Assembly (NCBI GenBank): GCA_045657265.1
Contig: JAZOSU010000035.1
Location: 67,508 to 131,507 of the forward strand
Length of the DNA: 64,000 bases
From: RGIG9041 sp045657265
GTDB lineage: Bacteria > Bacillota > Clostridia > Oscillospirales > QAKW01
Direction of reading: 5' to 3'
This document shows positions 23,765 to 31,712 of the stretch, one piece after another. Positions within the stretch are counted from its first letter, which is position 1. Every line of letters starts with the position of its first letter. Position numbers and translations under genes: made by a program. The notes below the pieces were generated by a model that was not told the origin of the DNA, made no database searches, and was given only the letters and a program-made list of their open reading frames with translations.

Positions 23765-24361
23765 ATGGATAAAAAAGCACTTTTTAAAATAGGCTACGGT
23801 CTTTATCTTGTAACAGCTAAAGATGATAATAAACAGACGGGGTTTATTGCAAATACCGTAATGCAGGTTACGGATAATCCCCTCCGCGTTGCAGTATGCA
23901 TTAATAAATCCAACTATACTTATGAAGTTGTTAAAAACACAGGCAAGATGTGTGTTAACTGTCTTGACCAGACGGCTCCATTCGGCATTTTTGAAATGTT
24001 CGGGTTTGTCAGCGGCAGAGACACTGATAAGTTTGACGGATTAACTCACGGTATTGCTTCAAACGGAGTTGCATATCTGAAAAGCTTTGTAAATGCAGTT
24101 ATCTGTCTTGAGGTTGAAAACTTTATCGACCTTGACTCTCACGGTATGTTTATCTGCACTGTTACAGATGCATTTACACAAAACGACAAACCAAGTATGA
24201 CATACGACTATTACCATAAAAACGTTAAACCAAAACCTCAGAAAGTAAAAGGATACGTATGTAAAATATGCGGTTACGTATACGAGGGCGACCCGCTTCC
24301 TGAAGATTTTATCTGTCCTTTGTGTAAACATCCTGCAAGTGATTTTGAAAGGATAGTATAA
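23765..24361 (+). CDS. hrb: High molecular weight rubredoxin (flavin reductase-rubredoxin fusion)
   Basis: A 198-residue fusion. Residues 1-150 are a flavin-reductase-like FMN-binding domain (LYLVTAKDDNKQTGFIANTVMQVTDNPLRVAVCINKSNYTYEVV). Residues 160-198 form a rubredoxin with the two iron-ligand pairs CKICGYVYEG and CPLCKHP. Known Hrb proteins pass electrons from NAD(P)H to flavodiiron proteins for oxygen or NO reduction in strict anaerobes. The second rubredoxin knuckle reads CPLC, where many have CPVC. It overlaps pncC by one base. Confidence 0.93.
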   Translation: MDKKALFKIGYGLYLVTAKDDNKQTGFIANTVMQVTDNPLRVAVCINKSNYTYEVVKNTGKMCVNCLDQTAPFGIFEMFGFVSGRDTDKFDGLTHGIASNGVAYLKSFVNAVICLEVENFIDLDSHGMFICTVTDAFTQNDKPSMTYDYYHKNVKPKPQKVKGYVCKICGYVYEGDPLPEDFICPLCKHPASDFERIV

Positions 24362-24825
24362 TGAGACAGACAGAGCTTGTAGAAAAACTTATACAAAAAG
24401 GCTACAGAATTTGTTTTGCCGAGTCCTGTACAGGCGGAATGCTCAGCTCGGCTATTGTTGACGTACCTGCCGCATCAAGCGTACTTGATATGGGGTTTGT
24501 CACTTATGCAAACGAAGCTAAAATGAAGCTTTTGGGAGTGTCCGAAGAATCTATAATACGCTACGGTGTCGTCAGCGAAGAGGTGGCAAGACAGATGGCT
24601 AAGGGCGCCGCAAAACAGTCGGGCGCAAACGTAGCAGTTGGAGTTTCGGGAATTGCAGGACCTACAGGAGGAAGCGATAAAAAACCTGTAGGGACGGTAT
24701 GTTTCGGGTTTTATATAAACGGTGAGACTGTCACAAAAACCTGTCATTTCGGAAACCTCGGTAGAAATCAGGTGCGAAAAACCGCCTGCGAATTTGTAAT
24801 TGACACTCTGCTTGAAATAATATAA
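24361..24825 (+). CDS. pncC: Nicotinamide-nucleotide amidohydrolase (CinA C-terminal type)
   Basis: A 154-residue protein equal to the C-terminal domain of CinA. Key segments are FAESCTGGMLSSAIVDVPAASSVLDMGFVTYANEAK, the conserved YGVVSEEVA, and VGVSGIAGPTGGSDKKPVGTV. It converts nicotinamide mononucleotide to nicotinate mononucleotide in pyridine nucleotide recycling. The N-terminal molybdopterin-like domain of long CinA is absent, as in many stand-alone PncC proteins. It is coupled to hrb by a TAATG overlap, and a terminator follows. Confidence 0.93.
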   Translation: MRQTELVEKLIQKGYRICFAESCTGGMLSSAIVDVPAASSVLDMGFVTYANEAKMKLLGVSEESIIRYGVVSEEVARQMAKGAAKQSGANVAVGVSGIAGPTGGSDKKPVGTVCFGFYINGETVTKTCHFGNLGRNQVRKTACEFVIDTLLEII

Positions 24826-24830
24826 AAACA

Positions 24831-24864
24831 AAATCTCTCAACGTTGTTTTGTTGAGAGATTTTT
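24831..24864. terminator. Terminator between pncC and the convergent M23 gene
   Basis: AAATCTCTCAAC and GTTGAGAGATTT form a perfect stem, with A-rich and T-rich sides. The stem is the same as that after gyrA. It can serve both convergent genes. Confidence 0.88.
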
Positions 24865-24875
24865 AATTTGTATTT

Positions 24876-26528
24876 TTAACCTATATAACGCATTGGATTT
24901 TGTGGTGATCCGTTAATACGAAGCTCGAAATGAAGATGCGGTCCGCTGGAGTTACCTGTTGAACCGATTCTGCCTACCTGCTGACCTTGATATACCGTAG
25001 TTCCTACCGAAACGTCTATCGAACTCATATGAGCATAATAAGTAGTATATCCGTCTGAATGTTTTATTTTAACTGTTTTTCCGTAACCGCCTGACCAACC
25101 TGCGTATATTACAGTTCCTGCGGCAGATGCATAAACGGGTTTTCCGTGCGCTCCGCTCATTGTAAGGTCAACACCTGTATGGCCTGAATATCCTCTGTAA
25201 GAACAAGATGTATATCCGCCGTTTATAGGTCTTATGAATGTGCCTGTACCTGCAAGAGGTGAGGTTGTAACGGGGAGAGCTTTTGTACCTACGTAGATTT
25301 CTTTTGTTACAGGTTCTCTTGTAACAGTTTCTTTTATGATTTTCTTTGAAACCTGAGCGCCGTCAACATAGGTGATTTCTGCGGTTATTTCTTTTTCACC
25401 TTTCTGACCTGCTTTTTTGGTTTTAGTCTGTGTTTTATAAAGGGAACTGTCTTCAAATTTTTTAACGTCGTAGTCTATTTCTTCGGTATAGGTCAATGTT
25501 TTTACGATTTTAATACCGAGATAAACCTCAGGCTGAGAAATGTTTACTTTTCTGCCGGGTATAAGTCTTGTTTCGTCAAGCTCAGGGTTGAGAGCGTAGA
25601 GCTGAGATCTTGAAAGACCGGTGGCTTTTGAGATATCTGAAAGATAATCATCTTCCTGAATTGTGTAGTATCTGGGGTTTGTTGAGCTTGAGAATTTAGC
25701 TCTTATTTCGTCTTCAGAATAGAAGTAAGAAGGAGCATAAATACCTTTTTTAACTTTTACGTCAGCAACAAACTCGACGCTTTCGTTTTCAACACCTGTT
25801 TCGTAAGGCTTTTTAAGCTCGTCAAGAATGTTTGTAAGGGTTTTTTCACGTTCGGTTGCAGCAACAAGCTGACCGTCAACGTAAAGTCCGTAATGTTCGC
25901 CGATTTCTTCGCATACAATTTCGTAAACGTTATCGTAAATCTCGGTTTCTTCAAGCTTTTTCTTATCTACAACCGCAAAAGAATATTCGGGAGTAGAAGA
26001 CATTACGTAATTTTCACCGATAGAATTTCCCAGACTGTCTTCAACCTTGCTGACAACCTCTGAAAACGCATTTTCGTTTGCAACGTATCCTGCAGTTTCA
26101 CCGTTTACGGTTACTTTAAGGGCAAGTGCGTAAAATCTTGATGAAAACAAAACAGCTATAAGCGCAACGCTTGAAAGAGCGGGTGCCCAATAAGAAAAGT
26201 CTTTGACAAAGCTTTTGGGCAATATCATCACTATTTTTGTAGTGAAACGAATTGCTCTTGAAGAATAAAATAAAACTTTTTCACCTGTACGGTATGTAAA
26301 CTTAACCGACCAGATAAAAGCATTTATAAGTGAAATGAAAAATCTTTTAACATAGGTTTCAACCTTGAAACCTACAAGGTAGATAAACTTAACAACTTTT
26401 TCACCTGTTACGTTTATCTCATGCAAAAACTCTTTGAATGAAAAGTGTTTTATCGCATGTCCCAGCTTAAAGCAGACTCTCAGAGCCGCTCTGAGCGGGA
26501 ATAATAATACTCTTAAAAATAAATCCAT
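24876..26528 (-). CDS. Membrane-anchored M23 peptidase with LysM and G5 domains
   Basis: A 550-residue protein. A membrane segment lies at about 115-135 (WAPALSSVALIAVLFSS) after an amphipathic, basic cytoplasmic N-terminus. A LysM domain (about 270-318, YYTIQEDDYLSDISKATGLSRSQLY) is followed by a G5 domain (about 325-405) and a C-terminal LytM/M23 metallopeptidase. The zinc motifs are GHTGVDL and GPHLHFEL. Such proteins cut peptide cross-links of peptidoglycan during growth, division or engulfment. It is convergent with pncC. No promoter stands out upstream. Confidence 0.92.
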   Translation of the reverse strand: MDLFLRVLLFPLRAALRVCFKLGHAIKHFSFKEFLHEINVTGEKVVKFIYLVGFKVETYVKRFFISLINAFIWSVKFTYRTGEKVLFYSSRAIRFTTKIVMILPKSFVKDFSYWAPALSSVALIAVLFSSRFYALALKVTVNGETAGYVANENAFSEVVSKVEDSLGNSIGENYVMSSTPEYSFAVVDKKKLEETEIYDNVYEIVCEEIGEHYGLYVDGQLVAATEREKTLTNILDELKKPYETGVENESVEFVADVKVKKGIYAPSYFYSEDEIRAKFSSSTNPRYYTIQEDDYLSDISKATGLSRSQLYALNPELDETRLIPGRKVNISQPEVYLGIKIVKTLTYTEEIDYDVKKFEDSSLYKTQTKTKKAGQKGEKEITAEITYVDGAQVSKKIIKETVTREPVTKEIYVGTKALPVTTSPLAGTGTFIRPINGGYTSCSYRGYSGHTGVDLTMSGAHGKPVYASAAGTVIYAGWSGGYGKTVKIKHSDGYTTYYAHMSSIDVSVGTTVYQGQQVGRIGSTGNSSGPHLHFELRINGSPQNPMRYIG

Positions 26529-26706
26529 AAATACTCCGTAAAAATATCAAATGTATATCAAAAAATTACAAATTAGTAACAAAACTATTCATATGATACA
26601 CCAACTTTGTAATAAAATCAAGAGTTTTTTTATTTTTTCCTATATTATTAATAATTAAAACAAAAACATACGACATATTGTGTCATATTAAAAACCGGTA
26701 ATATTT
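26529..26706. other. AT-rich intergenic region
   Basis: No open frame or structured signal could be supported here apart from the divergent start region of the M23 gene. The rest of this gap is occupied by the MITE and a terminator. Confidence 0.4.
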
Positions 26707-26835
26707 TCAACCCCTCAGTCGCCTATGGTGACAGCTCCCCTTTATTTCAAATAAGGGGAGGCGAGGGGAAGTACAAACCAAAGCTCCCCTTATGCAAAGG
26801 GGAGCTGTCGAGCATCAGCGAGACTGAGGGGTTGA
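26707..26835. mobile_element. Palindromic MITE-like element
   Basis: A 129-base element with perfect 14-base terminal inverted repeats, TCAACCCCTCAGTC at 26707-26720 and GACTGAGGGGTTGA at 26822-26835. Inside, TGACAGCTCCCCTT on the left pairs with AAGGGGAGCTGTCG on the right, so most of the element folds on itself. It is clearly more GC-rich than its AT-rich surroundings and has no open frame. I recall CCCCTCAGTC-type palindromes as common intergenic elements of gut Clostridia. Confidence 0.85.
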
Positions 26836-26863
26836 CCTAAAGGGAGGCGAGGGAAAAGTGCAA

Positions 26864-26896
26864 ACAAAAAACATCGCATTGTGAAATGCGATGTTT
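26864..26896 (-). terminator. Terminator of the foldase gene
   Basis: On the minus strand AAACATCGCATT and AATGCGATGTTT form a 12-bp perfect stem followed by TTTTTG. It lies directly after the stop codon at 26902. Confidence 0.88.
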
Positions 26897-26901
26897 AAAT
26901 T

Positions 26902-27957
26902 TTATTTGTTTTCGGTATTTGTCTGGGCAGTTTTTATGTTTACAACTGAAAGGTTTGTAAGAACAGGGTTGTTATAGGTAACGCCGATTCTTTCTTTAAG
27001 GCCTTCAAGAATTTCAGCAAGTTCACTGCTCATCATATTTTCAATAAGAGTGATTTCCATATCGGGATCTGATATTTCTTCTGTAAGGAAAGGATAACGT
27101 TTCATTATATGGAAACCGAGGTTTGACTGAACAAGTCTTATTTCGTTTTCTTTCATTTCAAAAGCGGCGTTATGGAATGCTTTTGTATAAGATGTATCTT
27201 CTGTTGAGAAAATGTAACCGTCGGGGTTGGTTGCCATTCCGGGATCTTCGTTGTATTCGTCAAGAAGTCTTTCAAAATCCTCGCCGCCAATTGCTCTGTC
27301 ATATATAAGTTTTGCTTTCTGGCCGAGAGCTTCTTTTTCTTGTACGGAATAGTCGTTTGTTTTTTCGTCTTTTGTAGAAATGAATATATGTTTTACTTTG
27401 GTGTAGTATTCATCGTAGTAGTTTTTCATTTCCTCGTGGTTTGTGGGGTTTTGCGTACTGTTAGGTCCGAAGTAATAAAGTATAACTTCTTCTTTTTTTG
27501 CTTCATTTTCAAACTGAGACTTGTATTCGTTATATGAAAAACCCTGTTTTTTCAAAGCTTCATCAAGGTTTTCTTTGCTTCCGTGTTGTTTGACGTATTC
27601 ATCAAGAATTTCTTCAATAGCATCGGTTTTTTCTTTAGGAAGAGTAAGACCAAGCTCGTCAAAATGAATAGCGTAAAGATTATATTCTATAAGGTATGAC
27701 TGAATCATAGCATCAAGATATTCCTGAGTTGTTGCAGAATAGCTTGTGTCTATATACTGTGTCCATAAATCTTTTGTTTCTTCAATGCCGTTTTCACTCA
27801 GAAACTGCGTTTTGATACTTATTGCCGCCGCTTTGTACTGCTCGGGAGTCACCTTTCTGTCGCCGATTTTAAGCGCGTAATTGCCACCGTTACAGGAGCA
27901 GAGTGAAAATATTATAATAAGTACAAGTAAAAATGCTGTAATTCTTTTTATGTTCAT
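26902..27957 (-). CDS. prsA: PrsA-like foldase lipoprotein with PpiC-type domain
   Basis: A 351-residue lipoprotein. The signal peptide MNIKRITAFLLVLIIIFSLCSC ends in a lipobox. An N-terminal SurA-like helical region covers about 30-190 (KVTPEQYKAAAISIK). A parvulin-type peptidyl-prolyl isomerase domain follows at about 205-310 (VKHIFIST...EDFERLLDEYNEDPG...YIFST...NEIRLVQSNLGFHIMKRYP). It folds secreted proteins outside the membrane. The ATG at 27957 has GGAGGAAG in front; an upstream in-frame ATG at 28011 would add 18 residues ahead of the signal peptide and is rejected. Confidence 0.88.
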   Translation of the reverse strand: MNIKRITAFLLVLIIIFSLCSCNGGNYALKIGDRKVTPEQYKAAAISIKTQFLSENGIEETKDLWTQYIDTSYSATTQEYLDAMIQSYLIEYNLYAIHFDELGLTLPKEKTDAIEEILDEYVKQHGSKENLDEALKKQGFSYNEYKSQFENEAKKEEVILYYFGPNSTQNPTNHEEMKNYYDEYYTKVKHIFISTKDEKTNDYSVQEKEALGQKAKLIYDRAIGGEDFERLLDEYNEDPGMATNPDGYIFSTEDTSYTKAFHNAAFEMKENEIRLVQSNLGFHIMKRYPFLTEEISDPDMEITLIENMMSSELAEILEGLKERIGVTYNNPVLTNLSVVNIKTAQTNTENK

Positions 27958-28032
27958 ACTTCCTCCAAGAGTGTTTTTATATAATATATCAAAAATTACA
28001 TACTTGTTCAATACTTTAATTGTAAAAAAAGT

Positions 28033-28061
28033 TTTACAAAACCAGCGGCATATGTTATATT
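28033..28061 (+). promoter_or_regulatory. Promoter giving a probably leaderless rlmCD-type mRNA
   Basis: TTTACA at 28033-28038 and TATATT at 28056-28061 are 17 bases apart, with an extended -10 TGT at 28053-28055. Six bases later comes the ATG at 28068, and no ribosome binding site is present. Confidence 0.7.
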
Positions 28062-28067
28062 AAATCT

Positions 28068-29408
28068 ATGAAAAAGAATGATGAATTGACAGTTTTAATA
28101 GAAGGTTATACAAGCGAGGGCTTCGGTGTTGCAAAACCGGAGGGTTTTGTGCTGTTTATTCCCTCAACTATCAAAGGGGAAAAGGTAACAGCTCACGTGA
28201 CAAAAGCCAACAAAAACTTTGGCTATGCAAAGGCTATGGAGATAATCACTCCGTCAAAGCACAGGATAGACCCGCTTTGTGAAAAAAGTGTTGCCTGCGG
28301 CGGTTGCAGTATGTGGCATATGACATATGAGGAAGAACTCAGATTCAAGTGGCAGAAAGTTTATGATAATCTGAGAAAAAGCGGTATTGACTGCAAAATG
28401 AATGATATCGTTCCCTCACCGAAAATAACGCAGTACAGAAATAAGGCGCAGTATCCCATAAGAGAGCAAGGCGGTCAAACCGTCGGCGGTTTTTACAGAA
28501 AAAACAGTCATTCGGTTATAGAATGTCCCTGCGCTATTCAGCCTGAAGTTTTCGGCAGAATTCTTAGGTTTACCCTTGACTTTATGAAGGAAAACGGGAT
28601 AAAAGCGTATAATGAATCTGATTTTTCAGGTAAGGTACGACATCTTTATCTCAGATGTTCTGGTGACCTTAAAAGTGTTATGGTCTGTCTTGTGGTAAAG
28701 GGCAAATTTGAACAGAAATTCCGCTTTGCAAAAACTCTCAAAGCAAAATTCCCCGAAATTTGTACAGTCTGTATTAATTATAATGATAAAAATACCAACG
28801 TAGTGCTTGGAAAAAGATTTGAGACGGTTCTGGGCGACGGATATATCACCGATAAGCTTTTGGGATATGAATTTGAAATATCTCCCGAGAGCTTTTATCA
28901 GGTAAACCACGACGGATGTGAAAAGCTGTACGGACTTGTAAAAGAGTATACAAAAGGAGCAAAAAATCTGCTTGATTTGTATTGCGGAATAGGCACTATA
29001 GGTCTGTGCGTTTCAGACGGCGTCGAAAGTCTGACAGGAATAGAAATAGTACAAAAAGCGATAGAAAATGCAGTGCGTAACGCAAAGATAAACAAAGTGG
29101 AAAACTGTAAATTTGCGGCAATGGATGCATCGCAGGCAGGAGATTTTGCAGATGAATATTACGATACTATAATAGTTGACCCACCGAGAAAAGGATGCGA
29201 TAAAAAAACACTTGAGTATCTTGTGCAAAAACGCCCCGAAAAACTTGTATATGTATCTTGTGACAGCGCAACTCTTGCAAGGGATTTAAAATATCTTTGC
29301 GAAAACGGATTTGAAATTAATCAGGTAACTCCCGTTGATATGTTCCCGAGAACGAGCCATGTTGAGTGCGTCGTGCGACTATGTCGCAACAAGCACTCAT
29401 CGATATAA
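28068..29408 (+). CDS. 23S rRNA (uracil-5-)-methyltransferase, RlmD/RumA family
   Basis: A 446-residue SAM-dependent methyltransferase. An N-terminal TRAM domain (residues 5-60) precedes an Fe-S cysteine set (CGGCSMW). The SAM site is LLDLYCGIGTIG and the catalytic cysteine is in VYVSCDSATLARDL. It makes m5U in 23S rRNA, or in tRNA in some homologues, so the exact target is not certain. The C-terminus VECVVRL is normal, but the last eight or so residues (CRNKHSSI) are encoded by the first hairpin of the adjoining array, so the array appears to have replaced the original end. Confidence 0.92.
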   Translation: MKKNDELTVLIEGYTSEGFGVAKPEGFVLFIPSTIKGEKVTAHVTKANKNFGYAKAMEIITPSKHRIDPLCEKSVACGGCSMWHMTYEEELRFKWQKVYDNLRKSGIDCKMNDIVPSPKITQYRNKAQYPIREQGGQTVGGFYRKNSHSVIECPCAIQPEVFGRILRFTLDFMKENGIKAYNESDFSGKVRHLYLRCSGDLKSVMVCLVVKGKFEQKFRFAKTLKAKFPEICTVCINYNDKNTNVVLGKRFETVLGDGYITDKLLGYEFEISPESFYQVNHDGCEKLYGLVKEYTKGAKNLLDLYCGIGTIGLCVSDGVESLTGIEIVQKAIENAVRNAKINKVENCKFAAMDASQAGDFADEYYDTIIVDPPRKGCDKKTLEYLVQKRPEKLVYVSCDSATLARDLKYLCENGFEINQVTPVDMFPRTSHVECVVRLCRNKHSSI

Positions 29409-29569
29409 ATCTCTTGCGAGATTTACTATATATCCTGACGGATTCGATATGTGCTGACGCACTCGATATGTTGCCTTGCGACAACGAGATTTATATCATA
29501 TCGAAAATGAGCGAAGCGAGTTTATATCGAATTTCACGAAGTGAAATATATCGAACACGCATAGCGTGT
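29364..29569. repeat. Hairpin array with CGATAT/ATATCGA junctions, upstream of S23-type gene
   Basis: At least seven inverted repeats follow one another. Examples are TGCGAC-TAT-GTCGCA inside GAGTGC/GCACTC (29364-29398), AAATCTC-TTGC-GAGATTT (29407-29424), ATCC-TGAC-GGAT (29432-29443), GTGC-TGAC-GCAC (29451-29462), ATTTCAC-GAA-GTGAAAT (29531-29547) and ACACGC-ATA-GCGTGT (29555-29569). CGATAT or ATATCGA separates most of them. The first hairpin overlaps the end of the methyltransferase gene; the last is 23 bases before the S23-type ATG. A further AGCTG-TGTGT-CAGCT hairpin follows the gene near 29949. Confidence 0.85.
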
Positions 29570-29592
29570 ATATCGACAAAGGAGACTATACT

Positions 29593-29940
29593 ATGGAAAG
29601 TAGCAAAAATATATTAAGAGAAGAAACAATTAACTTTGCAATAGAAATATCTGATATTTGCGATAATATAAAAGGTTGTTCGGTATATATTAATCAACTT
29701 TTAAGATGTTCTTCGTCAATTGGTGCAAATCTTCACGAAGCAAAATATGCTTAAAGTAAGGCAGATTTTATAAATAAATTAGAAATTGCATTAAAAGAAA
29801 GTTTTGAAACTGAGTATTGGTTAGAATTGTTGTTTCGTAAAAATAAAATCACTGATTCTACATACAAAAATCTAACAAACAAATGCGGAACAATACGAAG
29901 AAAACTTATTGCTTCTGTTACTACAGCGAAAAAATCATAG
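29593..29940 (+). pseudogene. S23-type four-helix-bundle protein interrupted by one stop
   Basis: The frame from ATG 29593 encodes 53 residues up to a TAA at 29752-29754, then stays open for another 61 codons to TAG at 29938-29940. Across the stop the sequence reads EAKYA-stop-SKADFINKLEIALKE, and the family consensus is EAKYAQSKADFINKLEIALKE, so a single C-to-T change (CAA to TAA) explains it. The family helix LLRCSSSIGANLHEAKYA and the later SFETEYWLELL are intact. AAAGGAGA precedes the ATG. S23-type proteins are small RNA- or protein-binding bundles related to those encoded in 23S rRNA intervening sequences. Confidence 0.85.
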
Positions 29941-30011
29941 TTTTGTTAAGCTGTGTGTCAGCTCAGCTTCGCAGCGATATAAAAAGCTATTAGCGAAAGG
30001 AGTTTATTTCT

Positions 30012-30923
30012 ATGAAAAAATTATTTTGTATTTTACTTACGGTATTGTTTTGTTTAGGAATATGTGGGTGTCACTGGAATAAATTGCCTCATTTATCTTC
30101 AAAACAGGCTGAAACTATCGAATTGGAACGTTCCGAACAACTGGTTGGAGATGTGGTTAAAATAGTTTCTGACAATGTTTTGGTAATGGGATTAGAAGCA
30201 CCGTACGAAATTGAAAAATGGGGCGAAAAAGTTTACGTCATCACAGATAATACTGAACAATTTTGTATAGGTGACGAAATTTATATAGAATATGTAAAAT
30301 ATCAAAAACCGTTTGATTCTGACAAATATGTGAGAATATATGCGCAAGAAGTGGATCATCTAAGTTATGTTGCCAAACCTATTATTTATTTTTATCCGCA
30401 AATGCCGACAGTATGTTCTGCCAAGGTGACGTTAAACGGTCAACTGACTTGTACATATCCCAAACACGGCAACGACGGATGGCAGAATTTCACTGCCAAC
30501 CCTGACGGTTCGTTAGTATTTCAGGATGGCAGACAATATTATGCTTTGTACTGGGAAGGAATACAAAAAACTGAGTGGGATTTTTCGCGTGGATGGTGTG
30601 TTCGAGGAGAGGATACAGCCGATTTTCTTGAATGGGCACTTGCAAAACAAGGCCTGAACGAAAGAGAGGCAAATGAATTTATTGTTTACTGGTTACCTCT
30701 TATGCAAAACAACCCCTATAACGTCATTTCATTCCAAAAAGAAACATATACAGATAGTGCGGTTTTGGATGTTGAGCCTGATCCCGACAACCTGTTACGC
30801 GTATTTATGGCATATTACGGAACCGATTCAAAGGTTGATATTCAGCCTCAGACCTTTGATGAATTTTCAAGACAAGGCTTTACGGTAGTAGAGTGGGGAG
30901 GAACATACGTTAATAAACCATAG
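30012..30923 (+). CDS. Secreted lipoprotein of unrecognised family
   Basis: A 303-residue lipoprotein whose signal peptide (KKLFCILLTVLFCLGICGC) ends in a lipobox. Residues 35-115 look like a small beta-domain. From about 122 a conserved-looking segment begins with AKPIIYFYPQMP, and has many aromatic residues, such as YALYWEGIQKTEWDFSRGW and FIVYWLPLMQNNPYNVISF. I have met KPVIYLYP-type openings in other uncharacterised clostridial secreted proteins, but no function is known to me. GCGAAAGGAG precedes the ATG. Base composition is like its neighbours. Confidence 0.75.
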   Translation: MKKLFCILLTVLFCLGICGCHWNKLPHLSSKQAETIELERSEQLVGDVVKIVSDNVLVMGLEAPYEIEKWGEKVYVITDNTEQFCIGDEIYIEYVKYQKPFDSDKYVRIYAQEVDHLSYVAKPIIYFYPQMPTVCSAKVTLNGQLTCTYPKHGNDGWQNFTANPDGSLVFQDGRQYYALYWEGIQKTEWDFSRGWCVRGEDTADFLEWALAKQGLNEREANEFIVYWLPLMQNNPYNVISFQKETYTDSAVLDVEPDPDNLLRVFMAYYGTDSKVDIQPQTFDEFSRQGFTVVEWGGTYVNKP

Positions 30924-30950
30924 AAATATTTATATTTCAAGGAAAACTAA

Positions 30951-31667
30951 ATGGAAATAATCAGATACGACATATGTGATTCTACAAACCTTCGGGCAAA
31001 GGAATACGTAAAACAAAATAAAATCGACAGGGCGGTATTTATTGCAAATGCTCAGAGTCAGGGCAGGGGAAGACAGGGAAAAAGTTTCTATTCCCCCGAA
31101 AACACAGGCATATATATGACCTATGTTTTCAGAGCAGATATGCCTCTTTATTCCGCTGTTTCGGTCACGACTTATGCGGCGGCGGCAGTTTGTAAAGCTC
31201 TTGAAACAGTATCGGCAAAGGATTTACAGATAAAATGGGTAAACGACATTTACCTTGAGGGCAAAAAAATATGCGGTATTCTTGCCGAAAGCGTTATGGA
31301 CAGTAAATCGAAAAACGTTGAGTACGTCATAATCGGCGTCGGGGTCAACGTTACGACTTCTGAGTTTCCAGATGACATAAAAGACATTGCATCAAGTCTC
31401 GGTGACGTTGACAAACAAAAAATTATAGACGCAATAATTTCAGGCTTTGATGAAATTGCAGATAACCCCACTGACCGCAAGTTTATGGAATATTACAGAC
31501 AAAAGTCGATGGTTTTAGGCAAAGAGATAACTGTAATTTCAAAATCCGGTACGAGATATGCAACGGCAATATCGGTTGACGATGACGGAGGCTTGAAAAT
31601 ACGTTTGTCAAATGGTACGGAAGAAATATTAAATTCGGGTGAAATTTCGTTAAAAATAGCCAAATAA
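30951..31667 (+). CDS. birA: Biotin-[acetyl-CoA-carboxylase] ligase, short form
   Basis: A 238-residue biotin protein ligase. The adenylate-binding motif is GRGRQGKSFYSP, followed by LQIKWVNDIYLEGKKICGILAE and VIIGVGVNV, all core BirA motifs. The N-terminal winged helix of the bifunctional repressor form is missing, so this enzyme only attaches biotin to carboxylase carrier proteins. The C-terminal SH3-like domain (GKEITVISKSGTRYATAISVDDDGGLKI) is present. It is 27 bases after the lipoprotein gene. Confidence 0.92.
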   Translation: MEIIRYDICDSTNLRAKEYVKQNKIDRAVFIANAQSQGRGRQGKSFYSPENTGIYMTYVFRADMPLYSAVSVTTYAAAAVCKALETVSAKDLQIKWVNDIYLEGKKICGILAESVMDSKSKNVEYVIIGVGVNVTTSEFPDDIKDIASSLGDVDKQKIIDAIISGFDEIADNPTDRKFMEYYRQKSMVLGKEITVISKSGTRYATAISVDDDGGLKIRLSNGTEEILNSGEISLKIAK

Positions 31668-31712
31668 TGTTCAAAACCTTGTTGAAAATGTGTAAAATTA
31701 GGAGAAAATACT

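Noticed and set aside
29593..29940. Diversity-generating retroelement (S23 proteins resemble Avd)
   Set aside because: No reverse transcriptase and no template/variable repeat pair is visible nearby.
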